Assembly: GCA_009792885.1 (NCBI GenBank)
Contig: WMCF01000153.1
Location: 646,134-710,133, forward strand
DNA length: 64,000 bases
Direction: 5' to 3'
Source: Eremophila alpestris peregrina
Taxonomy: Eukaryota > Chordata > Aves > Passeriformes > Alaudidae
Positions 46,401 to 51,407 of this stretch are shown here, piece by piece. Within the stretch, counting starts at the first letter, position 1, and every line of letters begins with the position of its first letter. The notes beneath the pieces are model-generated. The model was not told the origin of the DNA. It saw only the letters and a program-made list of their open reading frames with translations, and did no database searches. The position numbers and the translations under genes are program-made.

Positions 46401-48293
46401 ATTGCTGCGAGGCAGAAGCTGACTCTCAGCTTCACTCCAAGATGGAGCTCCCTGTGCTCCTGCCCACTCAGGACTAACTCCATGGTGGGCATTGTAGGTG
46501 CTGAGTCTCATGCAGAGCAGAGGTTTGTGCTCATCCTGGGCCAGAAGTGCTGCACTCCTGCAGCTGCCCAGACCAGCACAGCTTCCACCCATGAGGGGAG
46601 GAGAGGTCACAGGCACTAGGGTGCTCCTGGTCCTGAAGGAGGTGGATGCTGAACCAGCAGTAGAGTAACAGAGCAGGGCTTCTTTGACTTTCCACCCCAG
46701 GAGACTTTAAATAAAGTCCCCACAGGGCATGAGCATGGCTGTGCTAGAGTGAGACAGCAATGCTCTGGGCTCTGCTTCTGCCTTATTCAGGTGCTTGCCC
46801 TGGACACAGAGCAGGACCAGGACCAGGCACATCCAGTCCTCGTCCTGCCCAGGGGCAGCTGCTGGGATCCTTACACAGTTCCTGGCTGCAGTCTGATCTT
46901 CAGGCAGAGGGTCCTGCTGCCATTGTCACCATCTCACCTTCCCTCTAGGGGCTGTGGCTGCTGCAGACCTGTGAGGGACTCAGTGGGGCCCAGATAGAGG
47001 GATGCTGAGGGTGTCCAGAGGACTCTCCTGGCACAGCTCTAGCCACTCTCACCTTGTGTTTGCCAAGGTAATGCCAAGACAGGATGTACAGCTGGAGCTT
47101 GGAAGCTGCTGGTTTGTGAAAGCTGTGTGGAAGAGAAGGCAGTAATTAAGGCTCTCCTAGGCCTCAGAAACCCAGAGCCTCTTCTCTGAGGAACTTCACA
47201 GCCTGCTGGGAAAGCTTGACCTGCCAAATTGGTAATTGTCACTGTCTGGACACCTAAGCACAGTGAGAGGAGATTATCGAAGGAAGGTTGCTGCTAAGAA
47301 CCAACTTCTCAGTGCTTTGTGAAGAGGAAACTGAGCCCAAGACTAGGACACATTCTGATTTCCAAAAGCCCTTTCCAAAGGGAACAGCACTGTTTGAGAC
47401 TGGTGGATCCCAATTAACTGTTTCAAACACTTAGGGGCTCAGGAACATTCCTGTGTGCCACTTGATCCAAGACTTCTCCATGCCTCCTCCATTGGTGCCA
47501 CTGCAGAGCACCAGACTTGGCTTTCTGCCTCTCCCGCCTCTGGATCTGCTGGATGCTGAGCAGCCTTGCAGAACCCCCAATTCCTCTTCCTACCATGGCC
47601 ACTTTTGAGAAGCCTCAGGGCTTAGCCAGTCTCCTTGATCTTCTGGAGGTCTTGCAGAGCACTCATTCTTACAAAACCTGGTTTTATTAAAGTCCTGGCT
47701 TCTGTTCCAGAGCATGCTGGGAGCCCAGCATGCTCCATGGCTGAGGCATTCATGGATTCATCAGTATTTGTCTCCATCCATGCCCTCAGGAGCTGATTCA
47801 CTTACTCTGCTGTGGAGCAGCATCTTTCACCATGTCCTTAGTGGGTCTTTTGTGCTGTCCTGTTCTTAGCCCAAAGTTCAGGAATTTCAGGAATTCTTAG
47901 CTAAGGAAGGGTCTGGGTTGTAGGTACAAAATTTAAATCCACTGGAAACTTCCTAAGTGGAACTGCACCTGCTTAGAGGAGAGAAGGGCAGGTTCTCTGG
48001 CTAAGGTTTATGTTGGTGTGATCTTCAGCAGCTATAACTTGTGCTTTTGTCTTTTGTTTTCTCTCTTTCCCACCCAGCTAAATCCAGATGGATCTGTTGA
48101 TCAGAGCAACTCCTCTCAATGTCCTCCTCTGCCAGCACCTTCCTGCCTTGTCCCAGGCAAGCAGTGTCCAGAGCAGGCATCGCTGGCTCTCCTCACCTGC
48201 AGTGATGCACCTGGGCACAGTAAAAAGAAGAGAGGCTTCTTCTTCAAAGGGAAAAACCTCTTCAAAAAACTTGGGGCCAATAAGAAAAACTAA
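215..48293 (+). CDS. TSPOAP1: TSPOAP1 (RIM-binding protein 1), multi-exon, 5-prime end outside window
   Basis: RIM-binding proteins are presynaptic active-zone scaffolds whose SH3 domains bind proline-rich motifs of RIM and voltage-gated calcium channels; this paralogue also binds the mitochondrial TSPO protein. What I see: 27 exons with GT..AG borders, in order coiled coil (215-15567), SH3-1 (18611-22100), three FN3 repeats (22300-25080), acidic/serine-rich linker (25080-33500), SH3-2 (33540-34160), a PPPKPRRSKK ligand-like segment (36416-36487), SH3-3 (37810-41560) and a C-terminal tail. Domain order and exon wording match the vertebrate TSPOAP1 family as I know it, closer than RIMBP2 because of the long linker. 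Upstream N-terminal exons, including the start codon, are not in the window. About 1,853 codons are present. The next gene downstream is a peroxidase on the same strand, as in mammals. Confidence 0.95.
785..1220 (-). repeat. CR1 LINE fragment, minus orientation
   Basis: Starts with AGAATCATGGAACGGTTTGG and continues through the CR1 landmarks for the complement strand: the CCATGGGCAGGGACACCTTCC segment, the lowest-complexity CCTTGTCCTGTCACTCC segment and GGAGCCTTCTCTTCTCCAGG. A short local duplication (CACAGATTCTCTGGGCAGC) occurs near 930-960. Open frames here are repeat-derived. Confidence 0.9.
1330..1740. promoter_or_regulatory. Intragenic CpG-rich island
   Basis: Dense CpG and extreme GC content, sharply unlike the flanking intron. 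It contains two identical 20-base copies of GCCGCCAGGTAAGGCCGGGC at 1461-1480 and 1542-1561, each holding a consensus splice donor. This looks like an alternative promoter with first exons, or an island around a small cassette exon. No TATA box is seen. It lies just downstream of a CR1 copy. Confidence 0.55.
1352..1468 (+). CDS. Candidate alternative first exon or cassette exon of TSPOAP1
   Basis: An ATG at 1352 opens 39 codons that reach donor CAG|GTAAGG at 1469 in phase 0, exactly the phase of the next TSPOAP1 exon at 4946. Using the second donor (GT at 1550) adds 27 codons and is also phase 0. Alternatively an acceptor CCCGGCAG at 1417 would define a 51-nt internal exon (1418-1468), phase 0 on both sides. 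The peptide is Pro/Arg-rich (LRAPPPPRPRSRQ). The start context is weak (pyrimidine at -3). The agreement of phase is seen; use of the exon is inference. Confidence 0.35.
3120..3572 (+). repeat. CR1 LINE fragment, plus orientation
   Basis: Recognised by GGAGCCCCAGGAGCAGCTGAGGGAGCTGGG, the TCAGGCTTGGCCAGGGGAGGCTC segment, AGAGGAATTTCTTACTGGAAA and a terminal GATTCTGGGATTCTCTGA tail. It is the same subfamily as the copies near 35640 and 59200. Confidence 0.85.
4946..5053 (+). CDS. TSPOAP1: TSPOAP1 coding exon
   Basis: Acceptor TGCTTTCAG ends at 4945 and donor GTGAGT starts at 5054; 36 codons, phase 0/0. Encodes a low-complexity stretch ending NQESSKQIQQL that re-enters the coiled coil. Confidence 0.88.
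5863..5946 (+). CDS. TSPOAP1: TSPOAP1 coding exon (charged coiled coil)
   Basis: Acceptor TTTTGTGCAG to donor GTAAGT; 28 codons, phase 0/0. Lys/Glu-rich helix containing KKKRKKCENLEHEVRKK, a signature of the RIMBP1 coiled coil. Confidence 0.92.
6378..6440 (-). repeat. Short CR1 fragment, minus orientation
   Basis: GACTGGTTTGGATTGGATGAGACCTTAAGGGTCATCCAGGTCC resembles the CR1 3-prime region on the complement strand. It ends about 180 bases before the next exon. Confidence 0.6.
6619..6708 (+). CDS. TSPOAP1: TSPOAP1 coding exon (coiled coil)
   Basis: Acceptor TTTCTGGACAG to donor GTAAAA; 30 codons, phase 0/0. Contains QSENARLAEENLQLNEK, a canonical heptad pattern. Confidence 0.92.
7419..7541 (+). 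CDS. TSPOAP1: TSPOAP1 coding exon (coiled coil)
   Basis: Acceptor CTCTTTAG; the donor is the weak GTTGGT at 7542; 41 codons, phase 0/0. Contains VTQERDSVIQTNQGLQTKLE and ends EQVLK. Confidence 0.92.
7910..8014 (+). CDS. TSPOAP1: TSPOAP1 coding exon (coiled coil)
   Basis: Acceptor GTCTTGCAG to donor GTACGT; 35 codons, phase 0/0. Encodes RRQQLEVEHKEALLVLQEKQ followed by EEVRRLQQ, strongly conserved in the family. Confidence 0.94.
8190..8720. repeat. Possible degenerate LTR or other dispersed repeat
   Basis: The stretch GACCCAATGATGACTACTAAAGG to CACCCAATTACAG, followed by a GAAGAAGAAGG purine run and ACTTAGACAGTGCC, resembles songbird ERV-derived repeats that I have seen. I cannot define ends or a target duplication. 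Low certainty; it could be unique intron sequence. Confidence 0.3.
8825..9236 (-). repeat. CR1 LINE fragment, minus orientation
   Basis: Begins AAAATCATGGAATCATTAAGGTTGGAAAAG and runs through GCCGTTTCCCCTTGTCCTGTCCC, CCCTGAGCCTCCTTTTCTCCAGGCTGAG and ends in the GCTCCTCACCAGACTGGTGCTCC segment. Confidence 0.88.
9313..9363 (+). CDS. TSPOAP1: TSPOAP1 coding exon (coiled coil, small)
   Basis: Acceptor TTTTCCTTAG to donor GTAAGA; 17 codons, phase 0/0, encoding AQAEARREHEGAVQLLE. Continues directly into the microexon at 12123. Confidence 0.92.
10551..10669 (+). repeat. CR1 LINE 3-prime fragment
   Basis: GGAGCAACCTGGTCTAGTG, GTGTCCCTGCCCATGG and the end CCAAACCATTCTGGGATTTGATGATTCTGTGATG. Confidence 0.85.
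10852..10978 (-). repeat. CR1 LINE 3-prime fragment, minus orientation
   Basis: ATCATAGAATCATTGAATGGTTTGGGTTGGAAGGGACC followed by the GGCAGGGACACCTTCCACTAGACC segment. Confidence 0.88.
12123..12143 (+). CDS. TSPOAP1: TSPOAP1 21-nt microexon
   Basis: Flanked by a pyrimidine-rich acceptor (TTTTCTTCTTGCTCCCAG) and donor GTACTG. Encodes exactly seven residues, STLDCMQ, phase 0/0, which fill the gap between QLLE of the previous exon and ARVKDLE of the next; the vertebrate protein has an equivalent STLDSMQ heptad. Because its length is a multiple of both three and seven, skipping it would preserve the frame and the coiled-coil register. Confidence 0.9.
12144..15383 (+). other. TSPOAP1 intron
   Basis: No recognisable gene or dated repeat apart from a 22-base T tract at 13926-13947. 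The 13096-13515 open frames on either strand are low-complexity Ser/Pro-rich and lack splice or family support. Confidence 0.7.
15384..15567 (+). CDS. TSPOAP1: TSPOAP1 coding exon (end of coiled coil)
   Basis: Acceptor TCTCCTGGCAG to donor GTAATT; 184 nt, phase 0 in and 1 out. Encodes ARVKDLEDQCRSQTEQFSLL and a Gln-rich helix ending before a Pro/Ser-rich linker. Confidence 0.93.
15866..16086 (+). CDS. TSPOAP1: TSPOAP1 coding exon (Ser-rich linker before SH3-1)
   Basis: Acceptor TTTATTGCAG; donor GTCAGT; 221 nt, phase 1 in and 0 out. Ends SSSSKSESMQNSPKSCPTPE, a conserved serine/proline block of RIMBP1 with several SP/TP sites. Confidence 0.93.
16996..17323 (+). mobile_element. Solo LTR of an endogenous retrovirus
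   Basis: 328 bp beginning TGTTGTATTTC and ending GAATCATTTCA, flanked on both sides by the direct repeat GGTATG (16990-16995 and 17324-17329). It carries a TATA box (TATATAAGGC near 17130), a pyrimidine-rich R region and an AATAAA signal at 17185-17190. A 6-bp duplication fits an ERVK/alpharetrovirus-like integrase. There is no internal coding region. Confidence 0.8.
18218..18500 (-). repeat. Old CR1 fragment, minus orientation
   Basis: GTGGGGTGGAAGAGGTCTCCAGAG, the CATGGCTTTGCTGAGC segment and the CTGACTGGAAGCCCTGAAG to GTTGCCTCTTATTACTACTTCC segment match diverged CR1. The right end is vague. Confidence 0.55.
18611..18720 (+). CDS. TSPOAP1: TSPOAP1 coding exon (start of SH3-1)
   Basis: Acceptor CATTTTTAG; donor GTACTG; phase 0 in, 2 out. 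Acidic EMEELDVDSISLMPEP followed by LQVFLARY, the first beta strand of SH3-1. The split codon is completed by C at 20540, giving Ser, which restores ARYSYNP. Confidence 0.93.
18862..19240 (+). repeat. CR1 LINE fragment
   Basis: GAAGAGCTGGGAGTGTCTAGCC through the GGGATATTGGGAAGGAATTGTTCCC segment and the end CCAAACCATTCCATGACTGATTCC. Confidence 0.9.
19975..20305 (-). repeat. Diverged CR1 fragment, minus orientation
   Basis: AACCTCAAAGAAGTTTTTCCTCAGGCTCAGG, the CCCCTTGTCCTGTTGCTGGGCACC segment and CCTGAGCCTGTCCTCACAGAAATGCTCCAG are CR1 landmarks on the complement strand. Confidence 0.75.
20540..20649 (+). CDS. TSPOAP1: TSPOAP1 coding exon (core of SH3-1)
   Basis: Acceptor AATATTTCAG; donor GTGTGT; phase 2 in, 1 out. 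Encodes YNPFDGPNENPEAELPL and YIYIYGDMDEDGFFEG, the RT loop and n-Src region of SH3-1. Confidence 0.96.
20650..22042 (+). other. TSPOAP1 intron
   Basis: About 1.4 kb; I see no repeat or gene that I can name. Confidence 0.7.
22043..22858 (+). CDS. TSPOAP1: TSPOAP1 large coding exon (end of SH3-1, FN3-1, FN3-2)
   Basis: 816 nt, acceptor TTTTTTGTTTAG, donor GTACTG, phase 1 in and 1 out. Begins ELMDGRRGLVPSNFVERV, the last strands of SH3-1, then a Ser/Glu linker. VPYPRKLTLIKQLARSVVVG opens FN3-1 near 22290; a second FN3 repeat starts near 22585 (LKVRSVTATSAEVTW) and ends IHFTTPLA. The FN3 tryptophan and the tyrosine-corner residues are visible. Confidence 0.96.
23362..23513 (+). CDS. TSPOAP1: TSPOAP1 coding exon (first half of FN3-3)
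   Basis: Acceptor GTCTCTCACAG; donor GTACTG; phase 1 in, 0 out. Encodes PDAPLDVQVEAGPSPGILVI and SNGVRVTGYAVYADGQK, a near-invariant part of the RIM-BP third FN3 repeat. Confidence 0.96.
23725..24432 (+). repeat. CR1 LINE fragment, about 0.7 kb
   Basis: One of the longest CR1 copies here. GGTGGTGACTTGT-type upstream sequence is complement-coded; CTGGAGCCCCTCTGTTCTAGAGCCAGGCTGGCAGAGCTGGGAGTGTTC and the AGATGGGATATTGGGAAGAAATTG segment are clear, ending CAAACCATTCAATGG. The left part (23725-24000) is CR1-like but more diverged. Confidence 0.8.
24937..25509 (+). CDS. TSPOAP1: TSPOAP1 coding exon (end of FN3-3 and Pro/Ser linker)
   Basis: 573 nt, acceptor TTTGCTTACAG, donor GTAAGT, phase 0/0. 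Starts VIEVTSPTAGSVLVDLSQLQ and VCREVSVRTMS, finishing FN3-3, then runs into a fast-evolving Pro/Ser/Ala linker. Residues near 24967-25130 are the source of the duplicate at 26527. Confidence 0.95.
26396..26526 (-). repeat. CR1 LINE 3-prime fragment, minus orientation
   Basis: TCATAGAATCATGGAATGGTTGGGGTTTGAAGG to CCTTGAACGCTTCCAG; joined directly to the duplicated exon fragment. Confidence 0.88.
26527..26698 (+). pseudogene. Partial duplicate of the TSPOAP1 FN3-3 exon
   Basis: GGAGTGTCCTGGTGGATTTG and CCCAGCTTCAGATGTTTGTGGTG are nearly identical to the parent exon from 24967, and the match continues through GAGGTTTCTGTGAGAATGATGTCTCAG and TCCAGCCCAGATTTCCTTGG to about the CTCCAG at 26698. 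The copy has lost the first 30 nt of the exon and its acceptor, replaced by CR1 sequence, and has a 9-nt in-frame deletion where the parent encodes YGESV. The frame is still open to a stop at 26805. The only AG before it (26526) would be out of phase with the upstream exon, so it is probably not spliced in. Confidence 0.85.
27660..27959 (+). CDS. TSPOAP1: TSPOAP1 coding exon (linker)
   Basis: Acceptor TTGATTCCCAG; donor the weak GTTTGT; 100 codons, phase 0/0. Low-complexity Glu/Ser/Pro linker with no fold that I recognise. Placed by phase, open frame and position rather than by strong sequence matches. Confidence 0.8.
28232..28411 (+). CDS. TSPOAP1: TSPOAP1 coding exon (acidic linker)
   Basis: Acceptor TTTTCAATAG; donor GTAATC; 60 codons, phase 0/0. 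Contains HNRSSDLSDILEEEEEDE, equivalent to the conserved NSDLSDI plus poly-Glu element of vertebrate RIMBP1. Confidence 0.92.
28727..28820 (+). repeat. CR1 3-prime fragment
   Basis: GTTGGTCCCTTCCAGCTCAGGATATTC followed by CTGATTCTATGATT. Confidence 0.75.
30262..30448 (+). repeat. CR1 3-prime fragment
   Basis: TTCAAACCTCAAGGAGGGCAG, CCAGAGGGTTCAGGATCTCC and GAGACCTCTGGAGGTCCCTTCAACC match a diverged CR1 tail. Confidence 0.6.
31497..32509 (+). CDS. TSPOAP1: TSPOAP1 large coding exon (acidic/basic linker), donor uncertain
   Basis: Acceptor GGGTACAG, phase 0. Starts CDTDSDEEILERILELPLQ and KKLFSIPEVTEDEDEDEDE, strongly diagnostic of RIMBP1, later SLEIDIEYDSEDD. The best-looking donor, GTAAGT at 32551, leaves phase 1 and cannot join the next exon; GTGTGA at 32510 leaves phase 2 and joins the acceptor before 33241 in frame. 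I therefore end the exon at 32509 but mark it open. The frame itself runs to a stop at 32631. Confidence 0.85.
33241..33359 (+). CDS. TSPOAP1: TSPOAP1 coding exon (basic linker before SH3-2)
   Basis: Two acceptors 8 nt apart (AG at 33231-33232 and at 33239-33240); the second gives phase agreement with a donor at 32510. Ends at donor GTGAGC (33360), phase 1 out. Encodes a basic segment containing NRRRSKSVRRSQ. An in-frame TGA at 33218 excludes a longer exon. Confidence 0.75.
33506..33660 (+). CDS. TSPOAP1: TSPOAP1 coding exon (first half of SH3-2)
   Basis: Acceptor CTGTGCACAG; donor GTAAGA; phase 1 in, 0 out. Encodes IRIFVALFDYDPVSMSPNPD and EEELPFKEGQILK, the ALYDY-type strand and RT loop of SH3-2. 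Confidence 0.97.
33878..33995 (+). repeat. CR1 3-prime fragment
   Basis: CCAGGGGCTTGACCAGATGATCC and GGGTCCCTTCCCAGCTCAGGATGTTCTGAG. Confidence 0.65.
34044..34206 (+). CDS. TSPOAP1: TSPOAP1 coding exon (second half of SH3-2)
   Basis: Acceptor TTCCTTTTGCAG; donor GTACTG; phase 0 in, 1 out. Encodes GDKDADGFYRGE and GYIPCNMVSEV, completing SH3-2, then a Gln/Lys helix. Confidence 0.96.
35148..35222 (+). repeat. CR1 3-prime end
   Basis: CTCCAACAGACCTTTAAGG and TCCTTCCCACCCAAACCATTCTATGATTCTGA. Confidence 0.85.
35640..35902 (+). repeat. CR1 LINE fragment with internal deletion
   Basis: CTGGAGCCCCAGGAGCAGCTGAGGGAGCTGGG to CTGACAGGAGGGGACAGCC, then a jump to the tail (GGTCTTAAAGGTCTTTTTCC). Confidence 0.85.
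36416..36487 (+). CDS. TSPOAP1: TSPOAP1 coding exon (proline-rich SH3 ligand)
   Basis: Acceptor TTTTATTAAG; donor GTCTGT; 72 nt, phase 1/1. Encodes TPSRRQTVPPPKPRRSKK; PPPKPRRSKK is conserved in vertebrate RIMBP1 and has the shape of a class II SH3-binding motif, so intramolecular binding is possible (inference). Confidence 0.92.
36842..36877 (+). CDS. TSPOAP1: TSPOAP1 small coding exon with NAGNAG acceptor
   Basis: Acceptor CCCCAGCAG allows a start at 36842 or 36845, adding or dropping one Ala; donor GTGAGA at 36878; phase 1/1. Encodes GLDKQEYKSQP. Confidence 0.85.
37461..37507. repeat. TA/TG microsatellite
   Basis: TATATATATATA followed by a run of TG repeats, interrupted once by CG. Confidence 0.95.
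37772..37875 (+). CDS. TSPOAP1: TSPOAP1 coding exon (first half of SH3-3)
   Basis: Acceptor TTTCTCCTGCAG; donor GTAACT; phase 1 in, 0 out. Encodes HRMVAAFDYNPKESSPNTDT, strand one and RT loop of SH3-3. Confidence 0.97.
38255..38400 (-). repeat. CR1 3-prime fragment, minus orientation
   Basis: AGAATCACAGGATCATGGAATGGTTTGGG through CCTTGGACACTGCCAGGGAT. Confidence 0.88.
39596..39667 (+). CDS. TSPOAP1: TSPOAP1 coding exon (SH3-3 core)
   Basis: Acceptor CTCTTTGCAG; donor GTAAGT; 24 codons, phase 0/0. Encodes ELTFSAGDVITVFGSMDDDG then FYY. Confidence 0.97.
39850..40275 (-). repeat. CR1 LINE fragment, minus orientation
   Basis: AACTCGGAATGGTTTGTGGATGG, the CCATGATCAAGGACACCTTC segment, the CAATATCCCATCTATCCCTGCCCTCTGG segment and CTTTTCTCCTCCAGGTGAACACC. 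Confidence 0.9.
40445..40820 (+). mobile_element. Solo LTR of an endogenous retrovirus
   Basis: 376 bp starting TGTAGCAATG and ending TCTCCTGCA, flanked by the direct repeat GGCATG (40439-40444 and 40821-40826). Near its end is an AATAAA signal (40774-40779) downstream of a CTATAAC TATA-like element; a short TG run lies inside. There are no coding sequences. It is a different family from the copy at 16996 but has the same 6-bp duplication length. Confidence 0.85.
41515..41643 (+). CDS. TSPOAP1: TSPOAP1 coding exon (end of SH3-3)
   Basis: Acceptor TTGATCTTGCAG; donor GTGAGA; 43 codons, phase 0/0. Encodes GELNEQRGLVPSNFLEAV and ends AESQ. Two alternative 3-prime partners follow in phase (44759 and 48078). 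Confidence 0.96.
41644..48077 (+). other. TSPOAP1 last long intron, with an alternative exon inside
   Basis: 6.4 kb. The cassette exon at 44759-44818 is described separately. An AATAAA at 46710-46715 could serve an alternative 3-prime end. I recognise no CR1 copy here, in contrast to the rest of the gene, and no other coding segment. Confidence 0.65.
44759..44818 (+). CDS. TSPOAP1: TSPOAP1 alternative terminal coding exon (short C-terminus)
   Basis: Acceptor GGTTCTTTTCTTCAG ends at 44758. Read in phase 0 from AESQ the exon encodes RMRKRRVQ and a stop (TGA 44783-44785). The vertebrate protein I know ends with a similar basic octapeptide after the same AESQ. A GTAAGT donor at 44819 defines a 60-nt exon, so the exon at 48078 would become 3-prime UTR. 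The stop lies only 33 nt before that junction, which should spare the transcript from nonsense-mediated decay. Confidence 0.75.
48078..48293 (+). CDS. TSPOAP1: TSPOAP1 terminal coding exon (long C-terminus)
   Basis: Acceptor CTTTCCCACCCAG; phase 0 in; 71 codons then TAA. It encodes a Ser/Pro-rich segment followed by a strongly basic, aromatic tail (KKKRGFFFKGKNLFKKLG) that could form an amphipathic helix or bind acidic lipids (inference). The frame would be used when the exon at 44759 is skipped. Confidence 0.75.
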   Translation, partial: LNPDGSVDQSNSSQCPPLPAPSCLVPGKQCPEQASLALLTCSDAPGHSKKKRGFFFKGKNLFKKLGANKKN

Positions 48294-48944
48294 CAAGGGG
48301 TTATTCCATTGGGGCTGCCCACACAGCCCCAGAGACTGAGAGTTCAGAAGCCCTCTGCAATAAGCTGATTTTTTTCATAGAGAAGTATGTGTTGAATAGA
48401 GAAAACTCTGGAAGGTGTGGGAGCTGAGAGCCCTTGGGGAAAAAGTGGCTCTGGGGTATGAGGGCTCAGCTTTGGGATCCAGCATGTCCTGCTCCATGCA
48501 GCCCTCGGTGCACCGGTTCCCTGTAAATATTTTAATTTAAGGATTATATTCTGGCTGTAAGTTAGCTAACTGGCTTTTCACAGCAAAGCCCCAGCCCTGT
48601 AGGAGAGATCCCTTGTATTCCACACCCTGGTATTTCTCTGCTCCAAAGGAGGTCATGTCAACTCCTTCACTTCCTGCAAAGAAAACTTGCACTTTTCTGG
48701 TCCCGTAACTCCCCTTTGCTGTCTCTGGGCTGATGCGTGAGTTCTTATTTGTACTGTAACCCTGTAAATATGCAGCTGTGCCTCAGAGCATCCCACACTG
48801 CCTCAGTCAGCTTCCACCATGAGGATCCCCGGGAGGAGGGAGCGATGCCCTGGTGGGGGTCAGTTCTTCAGTGTGGGGGTGGGCTGCTGTCAGCTGCTCT
48901 TGCCTGGTTCACCTTGACCATGTGCTGGCTGGGGACTCCGCCTT

Positions 48945-49004
48945 ATTATTTATTTATCGATTTATTTATTGATTGATTGATCTACCTATTTATTTATTTA
49001 TTTG
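48945..49004 (+). promoter_or_regulatory. AU-rich element in 3-prime UTR
   Basis: Seven ATTTA pentamers, several overlapping as TTATTTATTTA, interrupted by GATTGATTGAT. Such elements bind ARE-binding proteins that set mRNA stability. Function is inferred from sequence only. Confidence 0.65.
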
Positions 49005-49331
49005 CCCGTCTGCCTCTCTTCGCGGTTCCGTTCAGCTGTGTCCATGAGCTGCTCCCAAGCCAGCGTGCTGGGAGAGCAAGGCTGGGGCTGGGCAGCTTGC
49101 ACTGTTTTTGTAGGAGACAATGTGTTCCTGCAGTTGAGACACAGCCCTGGCCAAGCATGGAGGGTTTTATATGCCATGGTTTCTGTCCCTCCCTGTGTTT
49201 CTTTCTCTGCATGTTCCAGTGTGTCCTTGTTCTGAGCAGGGCAGTTACGTGAGCTCCATGAGTGGTGCCAGCACAGCAGCCATGAGTGGTGGTGGTATGG
49301 TATGTTTTTATTTAATATCAAATTTTATTAT

Positions 49332-49337
49332 AATAAA
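49332..49337 (+). terminator. Polyadenylation signal AATAAA
   Basis: AATAAA in an AT-rich context, followed within 80 bases by GGGGTGTGGGG. Best candidate end of the TSPOAP1 transcript. Confidence 0.7.
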
Positions 49338-51054
49338 GTCTATTTTCACAAATATACATTTTCCTTAAAAAAGCCAAAGATTCAGTGATGCTTCTTCAGG
49401 GGTGTGGGGAAATTATACCAACCGCGTGTACCTTGAGGATGCTCTGCACCTTCTGTGTCCCCTTCTCAGAGGGACAGATGCCCCCAGGTGTGAGGTGAGG
49501 TCAGGGGCTGAGATGGCAACCCTGGGGATGCAGGACACCAGGGAAGGCTGTGGGCATGAGGCTGCCCAGATTCCCTGGGCTAGACTCCTGTGCTCCCAGC
49601 TCCACTGGTGTGTGAGCAATTGGGTCAGGGTCCTGCACCTGGAGCCTCTGGGAATCCAGCCAAGGTGCCAGAAGTCACTGAGATTTTGGCGGATTCTGCA
49701 GGATTCCCCTGACAGGAAGGACTTGTTTGGGAAGCTGCTGCTCCCTTGAGAGAAATACTCCCTGAGGATCTTCATATCAAAAGTAAGGCACCGTGTCCTG
49801 TCATGGATGGGAATCAGGGCAAGGACAGACCAAAGGCTTTGAGAGGATGAAGTGCTGCAGCTCTGCTGGAGTTTCCATGGCTTCTGGAGCAGCCTCAGTG
49901 ATTAAACTCATCAGCAACCCAGAGCTTATCTGTCCTCCCATGGAGGAAGTCATTGCTGTTCTAACTGAATTTACCAACTGGTGTTTCTTAAGTGAGTTGT
50001 TGAAGGGTCTTTTGAAAGAAACTGTCATTGCTTTTATCAGTTCCTCAGGGGATGAATTGAAGAACAAAACCTTTAGGAAGTAAAGCAACCACTGGAACAT
50101 TCTGGGGTGTGCTAAGAGCCAGAGGCCCCATGAAGCCAGTGTCTGCCTGGCTCCCTTGCTCCTGGTGCTTCCATCCTCCCTGCCCAGCTGAGCCCCTGGG
50201 ACCATAGGGTGTGTGTTGTGTCTCTACCTCCTGTAAATTTTGCTGTGATAGACCCAGACCCATCATTCAGCAATGTCTCACTAATTCAACTGGTTCCCCA
50301 ACACCAGGCAGGTGTACAGCAAAGCTCAGAGAAGTCTTCATGAAAAAGATTTAAGATTAACATCTTCAAGTTGTTACAGCTAAACATGAAAGGCTACAAG
50401 AAACAAACAAACAAAAAAAAAAAAGAGGTAAAATAAAGATATAATCCAGATATTCTGCTTTGCATCCTCTGCTTCTACTCCCTGTGCCACAGCCCAGGTG
50501 TGGATGGCACCTCTCTGCTTGGGGGAGCTGCTGGTGGCATCAATATATTCCTGTTTCCGTTCTCCAGATGAGCAGCTTGTGGTTTCTGAGTGTAAGGGTT
50601 TGATGCTTGTGTTGGTGCTCACCAGAAGGCTCAACCAGGCCCATGGCCTTTCCCATTCACCCTGCTCTGGGAGCAGGGTCACAGTCTCCAGGGAAAGTAA
50701 ACATTCAAGAGACAAAGCATCTCACAACCCCCACTTCCATGATTTCTGAAGCAGTTTGAGGGAGAACAATTTTTTTTTTTTTTGAGAGCAGTTAGGTGTT
50801 GTTTCCCTCAGGGGTTGATGTAAGAGTTGGTGTGTTTAACATCCTTCCCTGTGACAGGGACTCATGGGCACCCTAGGCACTGTCCTGGTGACACCAAGCT
50901 GTGTGTTGGGAGGGGATGGGGGTGCATGACAGGGACCTGGACAGGCTGGAAGGCTGGAGAGGTGAAGCTGTGTGAAACTCATGACACTTAACAAGGCCAA
51001 GTAAAAGGTCCTACATGGGGTTAGGGCAATCTGAAGCCCAGGTACAGGCTGGGA

Positions 51055-51104
51055 GGATGGATGGATGGATGGATGGATGGATGGATGGATGGATGGATGG
51101 ATGG
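51055..51104. repeat. (GGAT)n microsatellite
   Basis: Twelve and a half perfect tetranucleotide units. Confidence 0.97.
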
Positions 51105-51159
51105 AAAGCTGCCTTTAGGAGAAGGACTTGGAGGTGCTGGTGAATGAGAAGCTCAACAC

Positions 51160-51245
51160 AGAATCATAGAATGGCTGGGGCTGGGAGGGACATTAAGGTC
51201 ATCTGGTTCCCTGCCACAGATGTGCCCCAGTCACATGTGTCAGAA
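51160..51245 (-). repeat. CR1 3-prime fragment, minus orientation
   Basis: CAGAATCATAGAATGGCTGGGGCTGGGAGGGAC followed by CATTAAGGTCATCTGG. Confidence 0.8.
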
Positions 51246-51407
51246 ACCCCCCATGCCCTGGGCTGATGCCCCACTGTGGGCAGATGGGAGGGGGGAATTC
51301 TTACCCTCTGCCCTGCTCAGATAAGACTCCCACCTGCAGAGCTGCTTCAAGCCCTGCGGGCAACAGGAGAAGGATCTGGAGCTGCTGGAGTCAAGAGAAG
51401 GCCACAT

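Larger units (their letters stand above)
48294..49355 (+). other. TSPOAP1: TSPOAP1 3-prime UTR
   Basis: About 1.06 kb from the stop to just beyond an AATAAA at 49332-49337, with a G/T-rich downstream region. Includes a run of overlapping ATTTA pentamers. No open frame of note. Confidence 0.7.
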
